Below the pieces are notes generated by a model. It saw only the letters and a list, made by a program, of their open reading frames with translations. It had not been told where the DNA came from and made no database searches. DNA of 6,702 bases from CBDDRG01 sp051306415 (lineage in GTDB: Bacteria > Pseudomonadota > Gammaproteobacteria > Pseudomonadales > Porticoccaceae), in contig JBPPNE010000018.1 in assembly GCA_051306415.1 (NCBI GenBank), forward strand, positions 1 to 6,702, read 5' to 3'. Below are positions 1 through 5,694 of this stretch, one piece after another. The first letter of the stretch is position 1; each line of letters opens with the position of its first letter. The position numbers were made by a program, and so were the translations under genes.

Positions 1-372
1 CAGATCGCCGGCGAGCCCCACCAGTTGTTTCTGATCTACCCCCAGGGCAATTATGTCGCGACCTCGGCAGACACGCCCTTCCTGCAGATCGGCGAAACCA
101 AGTATGGCAAGCCCGTGCTCGATCGCTTTGCCCGCCAAGATCTACCCTTGGCCGACGTCGCCCAGTTGACCTTGGTCAGCCTCGAGGGCACGGTGCGCTC
201 CAACATCTCCGTCGGCCCGCCCTACGAAGTCGCGATCTACGCCAAGGACTCGCTGAACATCGGCCGCCGCTTCAAATTCGAGAGCGGCGATGTCTTCCTC
301 GATCAGCTCACCAAAGCCTGGCACCAGGGCCTTAGCACCACCTTCCAAAACCTGCCCCGCTATCCCTGGTAG
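1..372 (+). CDS. Anbu-type proteasome-like protease, C-terminal part (5' truncated by window)
   Basis: The frame is open from base 1 to a TAG at 370-372, giving 123 residues with no start in view. The sequence fits the C-terminal half of the predicted proteasome-type proteases (COG3484, Anbu, 'ancestral beta subunit'). Recognisable blocks are LFLIYPQGNYV, FLQIGETKYGKPVLDR, LVSLEGTVRSNISVGPP and a terminal LPRYPW. Family members are about 240-250 residues, so roughly half is present; the N-terminal catalytic Thr lies outside the window and activity cannot be judged. Known for the family: Ntn-hydrolase fold, cytoplasmic, self-assembling, often encoded beside alpha-E, transglutaminase-like and ATP-grasp-type genes. 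Those partners, if present, would lie upstream. Here it converges on nadC with a 79-base gap. An internal TTG at 25 is not the true start, because the conserved reading continues upstream of it (QIAGEPHQ). Confidence 0.85.
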   Translation, partial: QIAGEPHQLFLIYPQGNYVATSADTPFLQIGETKYGKPVLDRFARQDLPLADVAQLTLVSLEGTVRSNISVGPPYEVAIYAKDSLNIGRRFKFESGDVFLDQLTKAWHQGLSTTFQNLPRYPW

Positions 373-451
373 CAAGCCGTCCAGGCAATGGCGGTACATC
401 CATCCACCGATAAAGCGCACGGGTGCGTCGAAAATTCGCCGGCAGTGTGAG

Positions 452-1309
452 CTAGAGTATCAGCCGCAGCGAGTAGTCGATGGCCCGGCAGTGCTTGGTA
501 AGCGCGCCGCTGGATACGAAATCGACGCCGGACTGGGCGTAGCGGGCGAGGTTGTCGGCGTCGATATTGCCGGACACTTCCACATCAACGCCGGCGCTGC
601 GGGTCAGCGCGGTGGCCTCGGCAATGGCCGCCGTGGTGAAGTTGTCGAGCATGACGCGGTCGGCGCGCGCGGCCAGCGCCTCGCGCAACTCATCGATAGT
701 TTCCACCTCCACCTCTACCATGCGGCCGGGCGCGATGGCGCGGGCGCGACTCACCGCCGCGCCGATGCCACCGCAGGCGGCGATATGGTTTTCCTTGATC
801 AGAAAAGCGTCGTAGAGGCCGATCCGGTGGTTGTGGCAACCGCCGACCCGCACCGCGTATTTTTGCGCGAGGCGCAGCCCCGGAATCGTCTTGCGGGTGT
901 CGAGCACGCGCACTGCCGAGCCTTTCGCGAGCCGCGCGTAAGTGCGGGCGGCGGTCGCGGTGCCCGACAGCGTTTGCAGAAAATTGAGCGCGGTGCGCTC
1001 GCCGGTGAGCAGCGCACGGGCGTTGCCCGCGAGCGTGCAGAGCTGCTGGCCGGGGGCGATATCGTCGCTCTCCGCCACCTGCCAGTGGATCGCTATGCCG
1101 GCATCGAGCTGGCCGAACACCGCCGCGACCCAGGGAATGCCGCACACCACGGCGGCTTCGCGGGTAACGATCACCGCCTTCGCGATACGCCCGGCGGGAA
1201 TCAGCGCGGCGGTGATGTCGCCGTCGCCGATATCCTCGGCCAGCGCGCGGGCGACGCTGGCGGCGATATCGGCTTGCAGTTTCGCGTCGATCATCACGCC
1301 GTTGGACAT
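452..1309 (-). CDS. nadC: Nicotinate-nucleotide pyrophosphorylase (quinolinate phosphoribosyltransferase)
   Basis: A 285-residue protein of normal family length. It converts quinolinate and PRPP to nicotinate mononucleotide, CO2 and PPi in cytosolic de novo NAD synthesis. Visible motifs: GERTALNFLQ (103-112), DTRKTIPGLR (137-146), K150, R154-GG, the HR pair (161-162), K172 in LIKENH, acidic strand EVEVE (199-203), D222, SGNI (246-249) and SSGALTK (266-272). These are the substrate-binding residues of a type II phosphoribosyltransferase barrel, and none is missing. The ATG at 1309 is preceded by GGAGG (minus-strand read of 1321-1325) at 11 bases, slightly long but the best site. The gene is divergent from ampD, an arrangement common in gammaproteobacteria, and convergent with the Anbu gene. 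Confidence 0.97.
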   Translation of the reverse strand: MSNGVMIDAKLQADIAASVARALAEDIGDGDITAALIPAGRIAKAVIVTREAAVVCGIPWVAAVFGQLDAGIAIHWQVAESDDIAPGQQLCTLAGNARALLTGERTALNFLQTLSGTATAARTYARLAKGSAVRVLDTRKTIPGLRLAQKYAVRVGGCHNHRIGLYDAFLIKENHIAACGGIGAAVSRARAIAPGRMVEVEVETIDELREALAARADRVMLDNFTTAAIAEATALTRSAGVDVEVSGNIDADNLARYAQSGVDFVSSGALTKHCRAIDYSLRLIL

Positions 1310-1343
1310 GGTTCCATTAACCTCCAGCTCAGGGCCGCGGCGC

Positions 1344-1373
1344 TTGCCGGCAACCAGCGCGGCGGATTATAAC
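1344..1373 (+). promoter_or_regulatory. Candidate sigma70 promoter for ampD-ampE
   Basis: TTGCCG (1344-1349, 4/6 to consensus), an 18-base spacer, then TATAAC (1368-1373, 5/6). The -10 overlaps by four bases the minus-strand -10 proposed for nadC, so polymerase could not occupy both at once. The predicted start near 1380 leaves a leader of about 100 bases before ampD. Motif evidence only. Confidence 0.45.
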
Positions 1374-1374
1374 A
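1366..1374 (-). promoter_or_regulatory. Candidate extended -10 promoter for nadC
   Basis: Read on the minus strand, the sequence is TGT followed by a perfect TATAAT, an extended -10 (TGn-TATAAT). No good -35 is seen at 16-18 bases, which is usual for extended -10 promoters. Transcription would start near 1359, giving a leader of about 50 bases before the nadC ATG. Assigned by motif only. Confidence 0.5.
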
Positions 1375-1482
1375 ACGCCAGTGATGGCCGCGCCGCCTGC
1401 CGCACTTCATCGCTGTATTCTCCGTGTGCTGCTCCTGCGATAATCGCTGGGGATGTGCCGACCACGGAGATGATCGCAATCG

Positions 1483-2058
1483 ATGAACGCCATTGATGCA
1501 ACCGGCTGGCTGATTGGCGTGGAGCGCGAGCCCTCGCCCAATCAGGGCGAGCGCCCCGACGGCGAGGATATCTCCCTGCTGATTATCCATAACATCAGCC
1601 TGCCGCCAGGGGAGTTCGGCGATCGCTATATTCATCAGCTGTTCACCAACCGCCTCGATGCCACCGCCCACCCCTATTTCGCCGGGCTCGCCGCTACCCG
1701 GGTGTCCGCCCATCTGCTGATCGACCGCGGCGGCGCTCTCACCCAGTTCGTCGGCTTCGACGCCCGCGCCTGGCACGCCGGTGAGTCCTGTTTCGGCGGG
1801 CGCGCCAACTGCAATGACTTCGCCATCGGCATCGAGCTGGAGGGCACTGACACCACGGCCTATACTGATGCTCAATACCAGGCGCTGGCCCGGGTGGCGC
1901 GACTGCTGATGGCGCGCTATCCGCAACTGACCGCCGCGCGTATCGTCGGTCATAGCGATGTCGCACCCACGCGCAAGACCGATCCGGGTCCGGCGTTTGA
2001 CTGGCACACCTTCAATGCACTGCTTGCGATAAATTCACCGCTTGTGACAAGGGAGTAG
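1483..2058 (+). CDS. ampD: 1,6-anhydro-N-acetylmuramyl-L-alanine amidase
   Basis: A 191-residue cytosolic zinc amidase (N-acetylmuramoyl-L-alanine amidase type 2 fold) without a signal peptide. It releases the peptide from anhydromuropeptides during peptidoglycan recycling; loss of AmpD activity raises the ligands that activate AmpR and derepresses ampC beta-lactamase in species that have them. By alignment to Citrobacter AmpD, the zinc ligands are H36 (LIIHN), H157 (GHSD) and D167 (KTDPGPAFDW), with K165 and E118 (IGIELEG) as catalytic-site residues; all are present. The stretches NDFAIGIELEGTD and YTDAQYQAL are near-diagnostic for AmpD rather than other amidases. The start is not strongly marked: GGAG at 1466-1469 lies 13 bases before the ATG, and an out-of-frame ATG at 1470 stops after eight codons. 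The stop is 6 bases before ampE. Confidence 0.96.
   Translation: MNAIDATGWLIGVEREPSPNQGERPDGEDISLLIIHNISLPPGEFGDRYIHQLFTNRLDATAHPYFAGLAATRVSAHLLIDRGGALTQFVGFDARAWHAGESCFGGRANCNDFAIGIELEGTDTTAYTDAQYQALARVARLLMARYPQLTAARIVGHSDVAPTRKTDPGPAFDWHTFNALLAINSPLVTRE
2049..2055 (+). promoter_or_regulatory. Ribosome binding site deciding the ampE start
   Basis: AAGGGAG overlaps the end of ampD. It is 9 bases before the ATG at 2065 but only 3 before the in-frame TTG at 2059. The ATG is therefore the likelier start, giving 276 rather than 278 residues. Confidence 0.6.
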
Positions 2059-2064
2059 TTGATC

Positions 2065-2895
2065 ATGCCCTTTCTGGCCATCGTTCTAGCCCTGCTGGCG
2101 TATCAATGGCGCGGCACGCTGCCGGGTCTGCAACGGGATCAGTGGTACCAGCGCTGGGTTCAGCGCGTCGTCAGCGGCGGGATGGCCCCCGGCCGTGGCC
2201 GCCTGATGGTTTCGCTCGGGGTGCCGGTGGTCGGCCTTGCGCTCGCGCTGCACTGGTTCGGTGACTGCGGGTTCGGTGTTGTTGCCTTGACATTGAATCT
2301 GCTCACCCTGTTCTATGCCTTTGGCCGTGGCGATCTGCGTCAGCAGGTTGGCAAGCTCCGCGCCGATCTTGATCGCGGTGACTTGCAGGCCGCCTATCAC
2401 GATGCCGCCAGCTTCAATCCGCAGCGACGCGAGGGGCTCGCCGAGGACACCCAGAGTCTCGGCGGCGAAATCGTCGAGTATCTGTCCTATCGCTATCTCG
2501 AACGCCATTTCGCGGTGATCTTCTGGTTTTTCGTCGCCGGCGCGCCGGGTGCGCTGCTGTACCGCCTGGTCGCGATTGACCAGCCGCTGGACGCGGCGGA
2601 GGCCGCGCGGCAGGCGCGCTGGCTGCGGTGGCTGGAGTGGCTGCCGGTGCGCTTGCTCGGCCTCGCCCTGGCATTGGCGGGGAATTTTCGCTCGTGCTTT
2701 GACCAATGGCTGAACCTCCTTTTTGGCGCCCAGACCAGCAGTGAGCTACTGCGCGCCTATGTCCCCGCGGCGCTCGCGGAGGAACGTGTCGGGGACACGC
2801 TCGATAGCGCTGGCATCTACCGAATCGAGGCGCTGTTTTTCCGCGCCCTGATGTGCTGGCTGGTGGTGATCGCACTGGCGGTGATCTTTGCCTGA
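2065..2895 (+). CDS. ampE: AmpE inner-membrane regulatory protein
   Basis: 276 residues from the ATG at 2065, close to the ~284 of E. coli AmpE. Its position directly after ampD is the classic ampDE operon. Hydrophobic segments are seen at about 1-14, 49-65, 69-86, 149-169 (FWFFVAGAPGALLYRL, a conserved family stretch), 196-206 and 258-276, with a charged cytoplasmic-looking stretch around 90-147 (GRGDLRQQV, LSYRYLERHFAVIFWF). AmpE belongs to the AmpE/CobD-CbiB-like membrane family. It was described as a membrane sensor component in beta-lactamase induction, but its biochemical activity is not settled. Translation is probably coupled to ampD through the 6-base gap. The stop codon TGA falls in register with the 14-bp repeat array that follows. 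Confidence 0.92.
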   Translation: MPFLAIVLALLAYQWRGTLPGLQRDQWYQRWVQRVVSGGMAPGRGRLMVSLGVPVVGLALALHWFGDCGFGVVALTLNLLTLFYAFGRGDLRQQVGKLRADLDRGDLQAAYHDAASFNPQRREGLAEDTQSLGGEIVEYLSYRYLERHFAVIFWFFVAGAPGALLYRLVAIDQPLDAAEAARQARWLRWLEWLPVRLLGLALALAGNFRSCFDQWLNLLFGAQTSSELLRAYVPAALAEERVGDTLDSAGIYRIEALFFRALMCWLVVIALAVIFA

Positions 2896-2979
2896 ACCCG
2901 GCACCTTGAATCAGGCAACTTGAATCACGCACCTTGAACCCGGCAACCTGAACCCGGCACCTTGGACCCCACAGCCTGA
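2896..2979 (+). repeat. 14-bp tandem repeat array, six copies
   Basis: Six consecutive 14-base units begin at the base after the ampE stop: ACCCGGCACCTTGA, ATCAGGCAACTTGA, ATCACGCACCTTGA, ACCCGGCAACCTGA, ACCCGGCACCTTGG and ACCCCACAGCCTGA. A degenerate seventh (2980-2993) may follow. The last five bases of ampE (CCTGA) match the unit end. Each unit is two loosely related heptads. Because 14 is not a multiple of 3, the TGA triplets at 2907, 2921 and 2935 fall in all three frames. No function is known to me; similar GTTCAGG/GTTCAAG heptad repeats occur in other proteobacterial intergenic regions. Confidence 0.85.
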
Positions 2980-3135
2980 ACTACGCGCCGTTGCCCGTAG
3001 CCCAAAATCTGGCAAAAAAGCGCGGCCACGTGATACCGTTGCGCCGGTTTAATCACGGCTCCGCCAGATTGCACGACAGCATGCAGTTGCGCGGGAATAA
3101 CACATAACCTGACCCCACCCATAATTGAAGACAGC

Positions 3136-3140
3136 AGGAG
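3136..3140 (+). promoter_or_regulatory. Ribosome binding site deciding the SDR start
   Basis: AGGAG lies 8 bases before the ATG at 3149, which therefore beats the in-frame upstream TTG at 3125. The remaining spacer after the 14-bp array (2980-3148) shows no promoter I can support. Confidence 0.7.
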
Positions 3141-3148
3141 ATTCCAGC

Positions 3149-3898
3149 ATGAGCAACAGACTCGTAGGCAAGATCGCCATCATCACCGGCGGTGCGCGCG
3201 GCATCGGCGAAGGCCACGCGCGGCTGTTCGCCGCCGAGGGCGCCAAGGTCGTGGTCACCGATATCCTCACCACCGAGGGCAAGGAGACGGTGGCTTCCAT
3301 CAAGGCCGCCGGCGGCGATGCCGTTTTTCTTCAGCATGACGTGACCCAAGAAGCCGACTGGGCGCGCGTGGTCGCGGACACCGTCAAGCAGTACGGCGGC
3401 CTTACCACCGTGGTCAACAACGCCGGCTTCGCCAACCTCAAAGGCGTCGAGGAAGAGACGCTGGAAGGCTTCAACCAGATCGTCGCGGTGTGCCAGACCG
3501 GGGTCTGGCTGGGCATGAAAGCCGCGATGCCAGCGCTGAAAAGATCCGGCAACGGCGCCATCGTCAACATCTCGTCGCTGTACGGCATCATCGGCACGCC
3601 GAGCATGATCTCCTACCACGGCGCCAAGGGCGCGGTGCGGCTGATGACCAAATCGGCGGCGCTGGAATACGCCAAGCAGGGCGTGCGGGTGAACTCCGTG
3701 CATCCCGGCATTATCGAGACGCCACTGGCGATGACGCTGGCGCCGGAATACCTCGACGCCATCACCGCCACCACGCCGATGGGCCGCCGCGGCAAGCCCA
3801 TCGACATCGCCAACATGTCGCTGTTCCTGTGCTCGGACGAAGCCAACTTCATTACCGGCTCCGAATTCGTCGTGGATGGCGGCTGGGGCGCGCAATAG
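3149..3898 (+). CDS. Short-chain dehydrogenase/reductase (classical SDR, NAD-preferring)
   Basis: A 249-residue cytosolic oxidoreductase of the classical SDR family, matching the usual ~250 residues. The cofactor motif TGGARGIG is at 13-20. D38 at the end of the second strand (VVVTD) predicts NAD(H) over NADP(H). D64-V65 and NNAG (90-93) follow. Catalytic S143, Y156 and K160 are in place (NISSLYG ... SYHGAK), then the VHPGIIETPL loop (PG motif) and C-terminal ITGSEFVVDGGWGAQ. The fourth tetrad residue, usually Asn in a V-N-x-T-G-V pattern, reads Cys115 (VCQTGVWLGMKAA). The sequence resembles the group annotated as 3-alpha/20-beta-hydroxysteroid or glucose-1 dehydrogenases, but the substrate cannot be deduced. 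It appears monocistronic: 253 bases follow ampE and 338 precede the MFS gene, with a MITE in between. Confidence 0.93.
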   Translation: MSNRLVGKIAIITGGARGIGEGHARLFAAEGAKVVVTDILTTEGKETVASIKAAGGDAVFLQHDVTQEADWARVVADTVKQYGGLTTVVNNAGFANLKGVEEETLEGFNQIVAVCQTGVWLGMKAAMPALKRSGNGAIVNISSLYGIIGTPSMISYHGAKGAVRLMTKSAALEYAKQGVRVNSVHPGIIETPLAMTLAPEYLDAITATTPMGRRGKPIDIANMSLFLCSDEANFITGSEFVVDGGWGAQ

Positions 3899-3995
3899 AT
3901 CGCGCCGATTGCCGCAGCGGTTTTTCAACAGCCTGTTGGCGCGGAGCAGGGATGCCCCGCGATCGGCGATGGATTGAGCATGCGCAGGTGATTTT

Positions 3996-4146
3996 TTAGG
4001 GAAGCTCTGATTAAGTTCTCCGTTCGTGGTGAGCTTGTCGAACCATGAACGGAAACCATGAACGGAGAACGACTGGATATCAGGGACTTGTGCGGACGCC
4101 CTTCGACAAGCTCAGGGCGAACGGATCTTTTTCAGCGGTTCCTTAG
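3996..4146. mobile_element. MITE 1: 143-bp element with TTAG target duplication
   Basis: The element proper is 4000-4142, flanked by direct TTAG at 3996-3999 and 4143-4146. The ends are imperfect inverted repeats: left GGAAGCTCTGATTAA (4000-4014) and right, read outward-in on the minus strand, GGAACCGCTGAAAAA, 11/15 identical. The YTAR-type duplication and the GGAA..CTGA ends match what I recall of IS5-group elements. There is no transposase frame, so it would depend on a transposase encoded elsewhere. Inside is an inverted pair: 4020-4042 and the reverse complement of 4102-4124 agree at 20 of 23 bases around TGAGCTTGTCGAA. It lies between the SDR and MFS genes. The related copy is at 5566-5690. 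Confidence 0.75.
4041..4066 (+). repeat. Perfect 13-bp tandem duplication inside MITE 1
   Basis: AACCATGAACGGA occurs twice back to back (4041-4053, 4054-4066) with no mismatch. It extends the CCGTTCG...AACGG arm of the internal palindrome. The exact identity suggests a recent slippage event. It is absent from MITE 2. Confidence 0.9.
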
Positions 4147-4152
4147 CGCTCC

Positions 4153-4177
4153 CCGGAGGCAATGCCGCCGGCTTTTT
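4153..4177 (+). terminator. Candidate intrinsic terminator or attenuator before the MFS gene
   Basis: Stem CCGG (4153-4156), an A/G mismatch, GGC, loop AAT, GCC, then CCGG (4068+100 = 4168-4171), followed by C and TTTTT (4173-4177). It could end SDR transcription, or act in the MFS leader if the promoter lies upstream. It is nested in a wider inverted repeat, GCGCTCC (4146-4152) with GGAGCGC (4185-4191). The stem is short with one internal mismatch, so strength is uncertain. Confidence 0.4.
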
Positions 4178-4225
4178 GATGTGCGGAGCGCAGGTTCCCA
4201 CGATCTTCTTTCTTTGCGTGGCTCC

Positions 4226-4230
4226 AGGAG
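4226..4230 (+). promoter_or_regulatory. Ribosome binding site supporting a TTG start for the MFS gene
   Basis: AGGAG lies 6 bases before the TTG at 4237. No ATG in frame lies nearby before the first membrane helix begins, so TTG is the best start. Confidence 0.65.
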
Positions 4231-4236
4231 TACCCG

Positions 4237-5484
4237 TTGCACGAATCCAATTCTTTCCACTCGGGGGCGATCATTGTCGCCACCCTGTTTTGCTCGCTCG
4301 GGATCCTGTACGGGGTCTGGTATTCCTATTCGGTGTTTCTGGTGGCGCTGGTCGGGCACTTCGGCTGGTCGCGCTCGGTCACGGCGGGTGCCATGTCGGT
4401 GTTCATTCTGGTCCACGGCAGCTTCGGTCCCATCGCGGGCCGCCTGGTGGAGCGCTTCGGACCGCGGCGGCTGATGCTGGTGGGCAGCCTGGTGATGGCG
4501 AGCGGGCTCGCGCTCACCTCGCTGGTTCAGCAGTGGTGGCAGCTCTACATCACGCTCGGCGTGATCAGCGCCATCGGCCTCGGCGCCTGTGGCTGGGTGC
4601 CCTCGGTGATCCTGGCGGAAAAATGGTTTCCGACCCGCGTTGGCACCGCGCTCGGCATCGTCACCGCCGGCATCGGCGTCGGCATCTTCGGCGTGGTGCC
4701 GCTCACCAATTTTTTGGTGGAAACCCTCGACTGGCGTCGCGCCTACCAAGTGTTGGCGGTGCTGGTGGCGGTGGTGATCGCGCCCGCGGCGCTGTTCATC
4801 TTGCGCGAACCCGATGTTCCGCCACCAGCGGCCGCACCGACCGATGACGACCAGCCCGTGCCGCCGCCCGCCCACTACTGGACAGTGCACAGCGCGCTGC
4901 GCTCCCGTGCCTTTCGCTTCGCGGTGCTGGCCTTTTTTACCGGCGGCAGCCTGAGCCAGATGCTGCTGATGCACCAGTTCGCGTTCATGGTGGACCACGG
5001 AGTCGCCAAGACCGCCGGTTCGGTGATTGTCGGCGTCATCGGCGTCGCCAGTATTCCCGGCAAGATTCTCTGGGGCACGCTGTCCGATCGCATCGGGCGC
5101 GAACTCACCTACAGTTTCGGCCTCGGCTGCATTTTTATCGCGGTGATCTGTCTCGCCGCGGTGGAGATGGCGCCGATCATGCCGCTGGTGTTCGCGCTGC
5201 TGCTGGGAATCGGCTACGCCGCCAACGCGCCCATTATTCCGGCGGCGGCGCGGGATCTGTTCGCGGGGCCACAATTTCCCAGCATCTTCGGCACCCTGTC
5301 AATGTTCGCGTCGCTCGGTGGCGCCACCGGCTCCTGGCTGGGCGGCGCGCTCTACGATGTCACCGGCGATTACGACGTGATGCTGCTGGTCGCCGGCAGC
5401 CTGGCGATCTGCGCGCCGTGCATGTTGTGGCTGGCCGCACCGCGCCGGCCGCAGCCGCCACCGCCGCAATCGGTGCTGCCCTGA
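4237..5484 (+). CDS. MFS transporter, MCT/OFA-like (probable carboxylate permease)
   Basis: A 415-residue inner-membrane protein with about twelve predicted helices in two halves. The linker at ~190-215 is proline-rich and charged (REPDVPPPAAAPTDDD). Loop 2-3 carries GRLVERFGPRR (68-78) and loop 8-9 carries GTLSDRIGRE (280-289), both variants of MFS motif A. YSYSVFLVALVGHFGWSR (29-46) and AEKWFPTRVGTALGI (127-141) are typical of the monocarboxylate/oxalate-formate antiporter branch, which moves small organic anions with protons or by exchange. The actual substrate is not readable from sequence. The C-terminal tail is short and proline-rich (PRRPQPPPPQ). No dedicated catabolic neighbour is present; the SDR upstream could act on the imported compound, which is inference only. 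MITEs lie on both sides, 94 bases upstream and 81 downstream. Confidence 0.88.
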   Translation: MHESNSFHSGAIIVATLFCSLGILYGVWYSYSVFLVALVGHFGWSRSVTAGAMSVFILVHGSFGPIAGRLVERFGPRRLMLVGSLVMASGLALTSLVQQWWQLYITLGVISAIGLGACGWVPSVILAEKWFPTRVGTALGIVTAGIGVGIFGVVPLTNFLVETLDWRRAYQVLAVLVAVVIAPAALFILREPDVPPPAAAPTDDDQPVPPPAHYWTVHSALRSRAFRFAVLAFFTGGSLSQMLLMHQFAFMVDHGVAKTAGSVIVGVIGVASIPGKILWGTLSDRIGRELTYSFGLGCIFIAVICLAAVEMAPIMPLVFALLLGIGYAANAPIIPAAARDLFAGPQFPSIFGTLSMFASLGGATGSWLGGALYDVTGDYDVMLLVAGSLAICAPCMLWLAAPRRPQPPPPQSVLP

Positions 5485-5561
5485 GCCCGGCGGCGTTCAC
5501 TGCCATTTCCGATCACATCGAGCCGAAAAGCCCGCCATCGACGCCAGAGCCTCAGCCGGGT

Positions 5562-5694
5562 CTAGGGAAACGCTGAACAAATGGATTCCATTCATGGTTC
5601 GACCCTTCGGCAGGCTCAGGGCTCACCACGAACGGAATCAATAAGTTACCGTTCGTCCTGAGCCTGTCGAAGGACTTATTCAGCGTTCCCCTAG
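5562..5694. mobile_element. MITE 2: 125-bp element with CTAG target duplication
   Basis: The element proper is 5566-5690 between direct CTAG copies at 5562-5565 and 5691-5694. Terminal inverted repeats are GGAAACGCTGAACAA (5566-5580) and, inward from the right end, GGGAACGCTGAATAA (5676-5690 reversed), 13/15 identical. Inside is a large hairpin: 5604-5635 pairs with 5649-5673 around CCTTCGACAGGCTCAGG, with seven extra bases in the left arm. Its ends resemble MITE 1, marking one family. It lies between the MFS gene and the oppositely oriented PIN gene, where the hairpin could also act as a transcription end for either. There is no coding capacity for a transposase. Confidence 0.8.

Noticed and set aside
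416..427. CGCACGGGTGCG inverted repeat between the Anbu gene and nadC as a bidirectional terminator
   Set aside because: The loop is too small for the full stem and there is no U-tract on either side.
290..1372. Long plus-strand frame (360 codons) across nadC
   Set aside because: It is the shadow of nadC in GC-rich DNA; the composition is low-complexity G/R/A/H-rich and nadC on the minus strand has every family motif.
2896..2979. 14-bp array as a CRISPR
   Set aside because: Units are contiguous with no spacers, far shorter than CRISPR repeats, and no cas genes are present.
2925..3122. Small minus-strand frame reading through part of the 14-bp array
   Set aside because: It ends in repeat-derived residues (GSGCRVQGA), has no ribosome binding site I could find and looks like no family.
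3053..3928. Minus-strand frame of 291 codons opposite the SDR gene
   Set aside because: Shadow of an SDR gene that has full catalytic and cofactor motifs; no recognisable family in the antisense product.
3922..3935. CAACAG/CTGTTG inverted repeat after the SDR gene as a terminator
   Set aside because: The T-run precedes rather than follows the stem, and the loop is only one to three bases.
4132..5274. Minus-strand frame of 380 codons opposite the MFS gene
   Set aside because: His/Arg/Gly/Glu-rich composition typical of an antisense shadow; the plus-strand frame encodes a clear MFS protein with motif A loops.
3996..5694. MFS gene as cargo of a single composite transposon
   Set aside because: Each flanking element has its own complete target duplication (TTAG/TTAG, CTAG/CTAG), and the outermost duplications differ.
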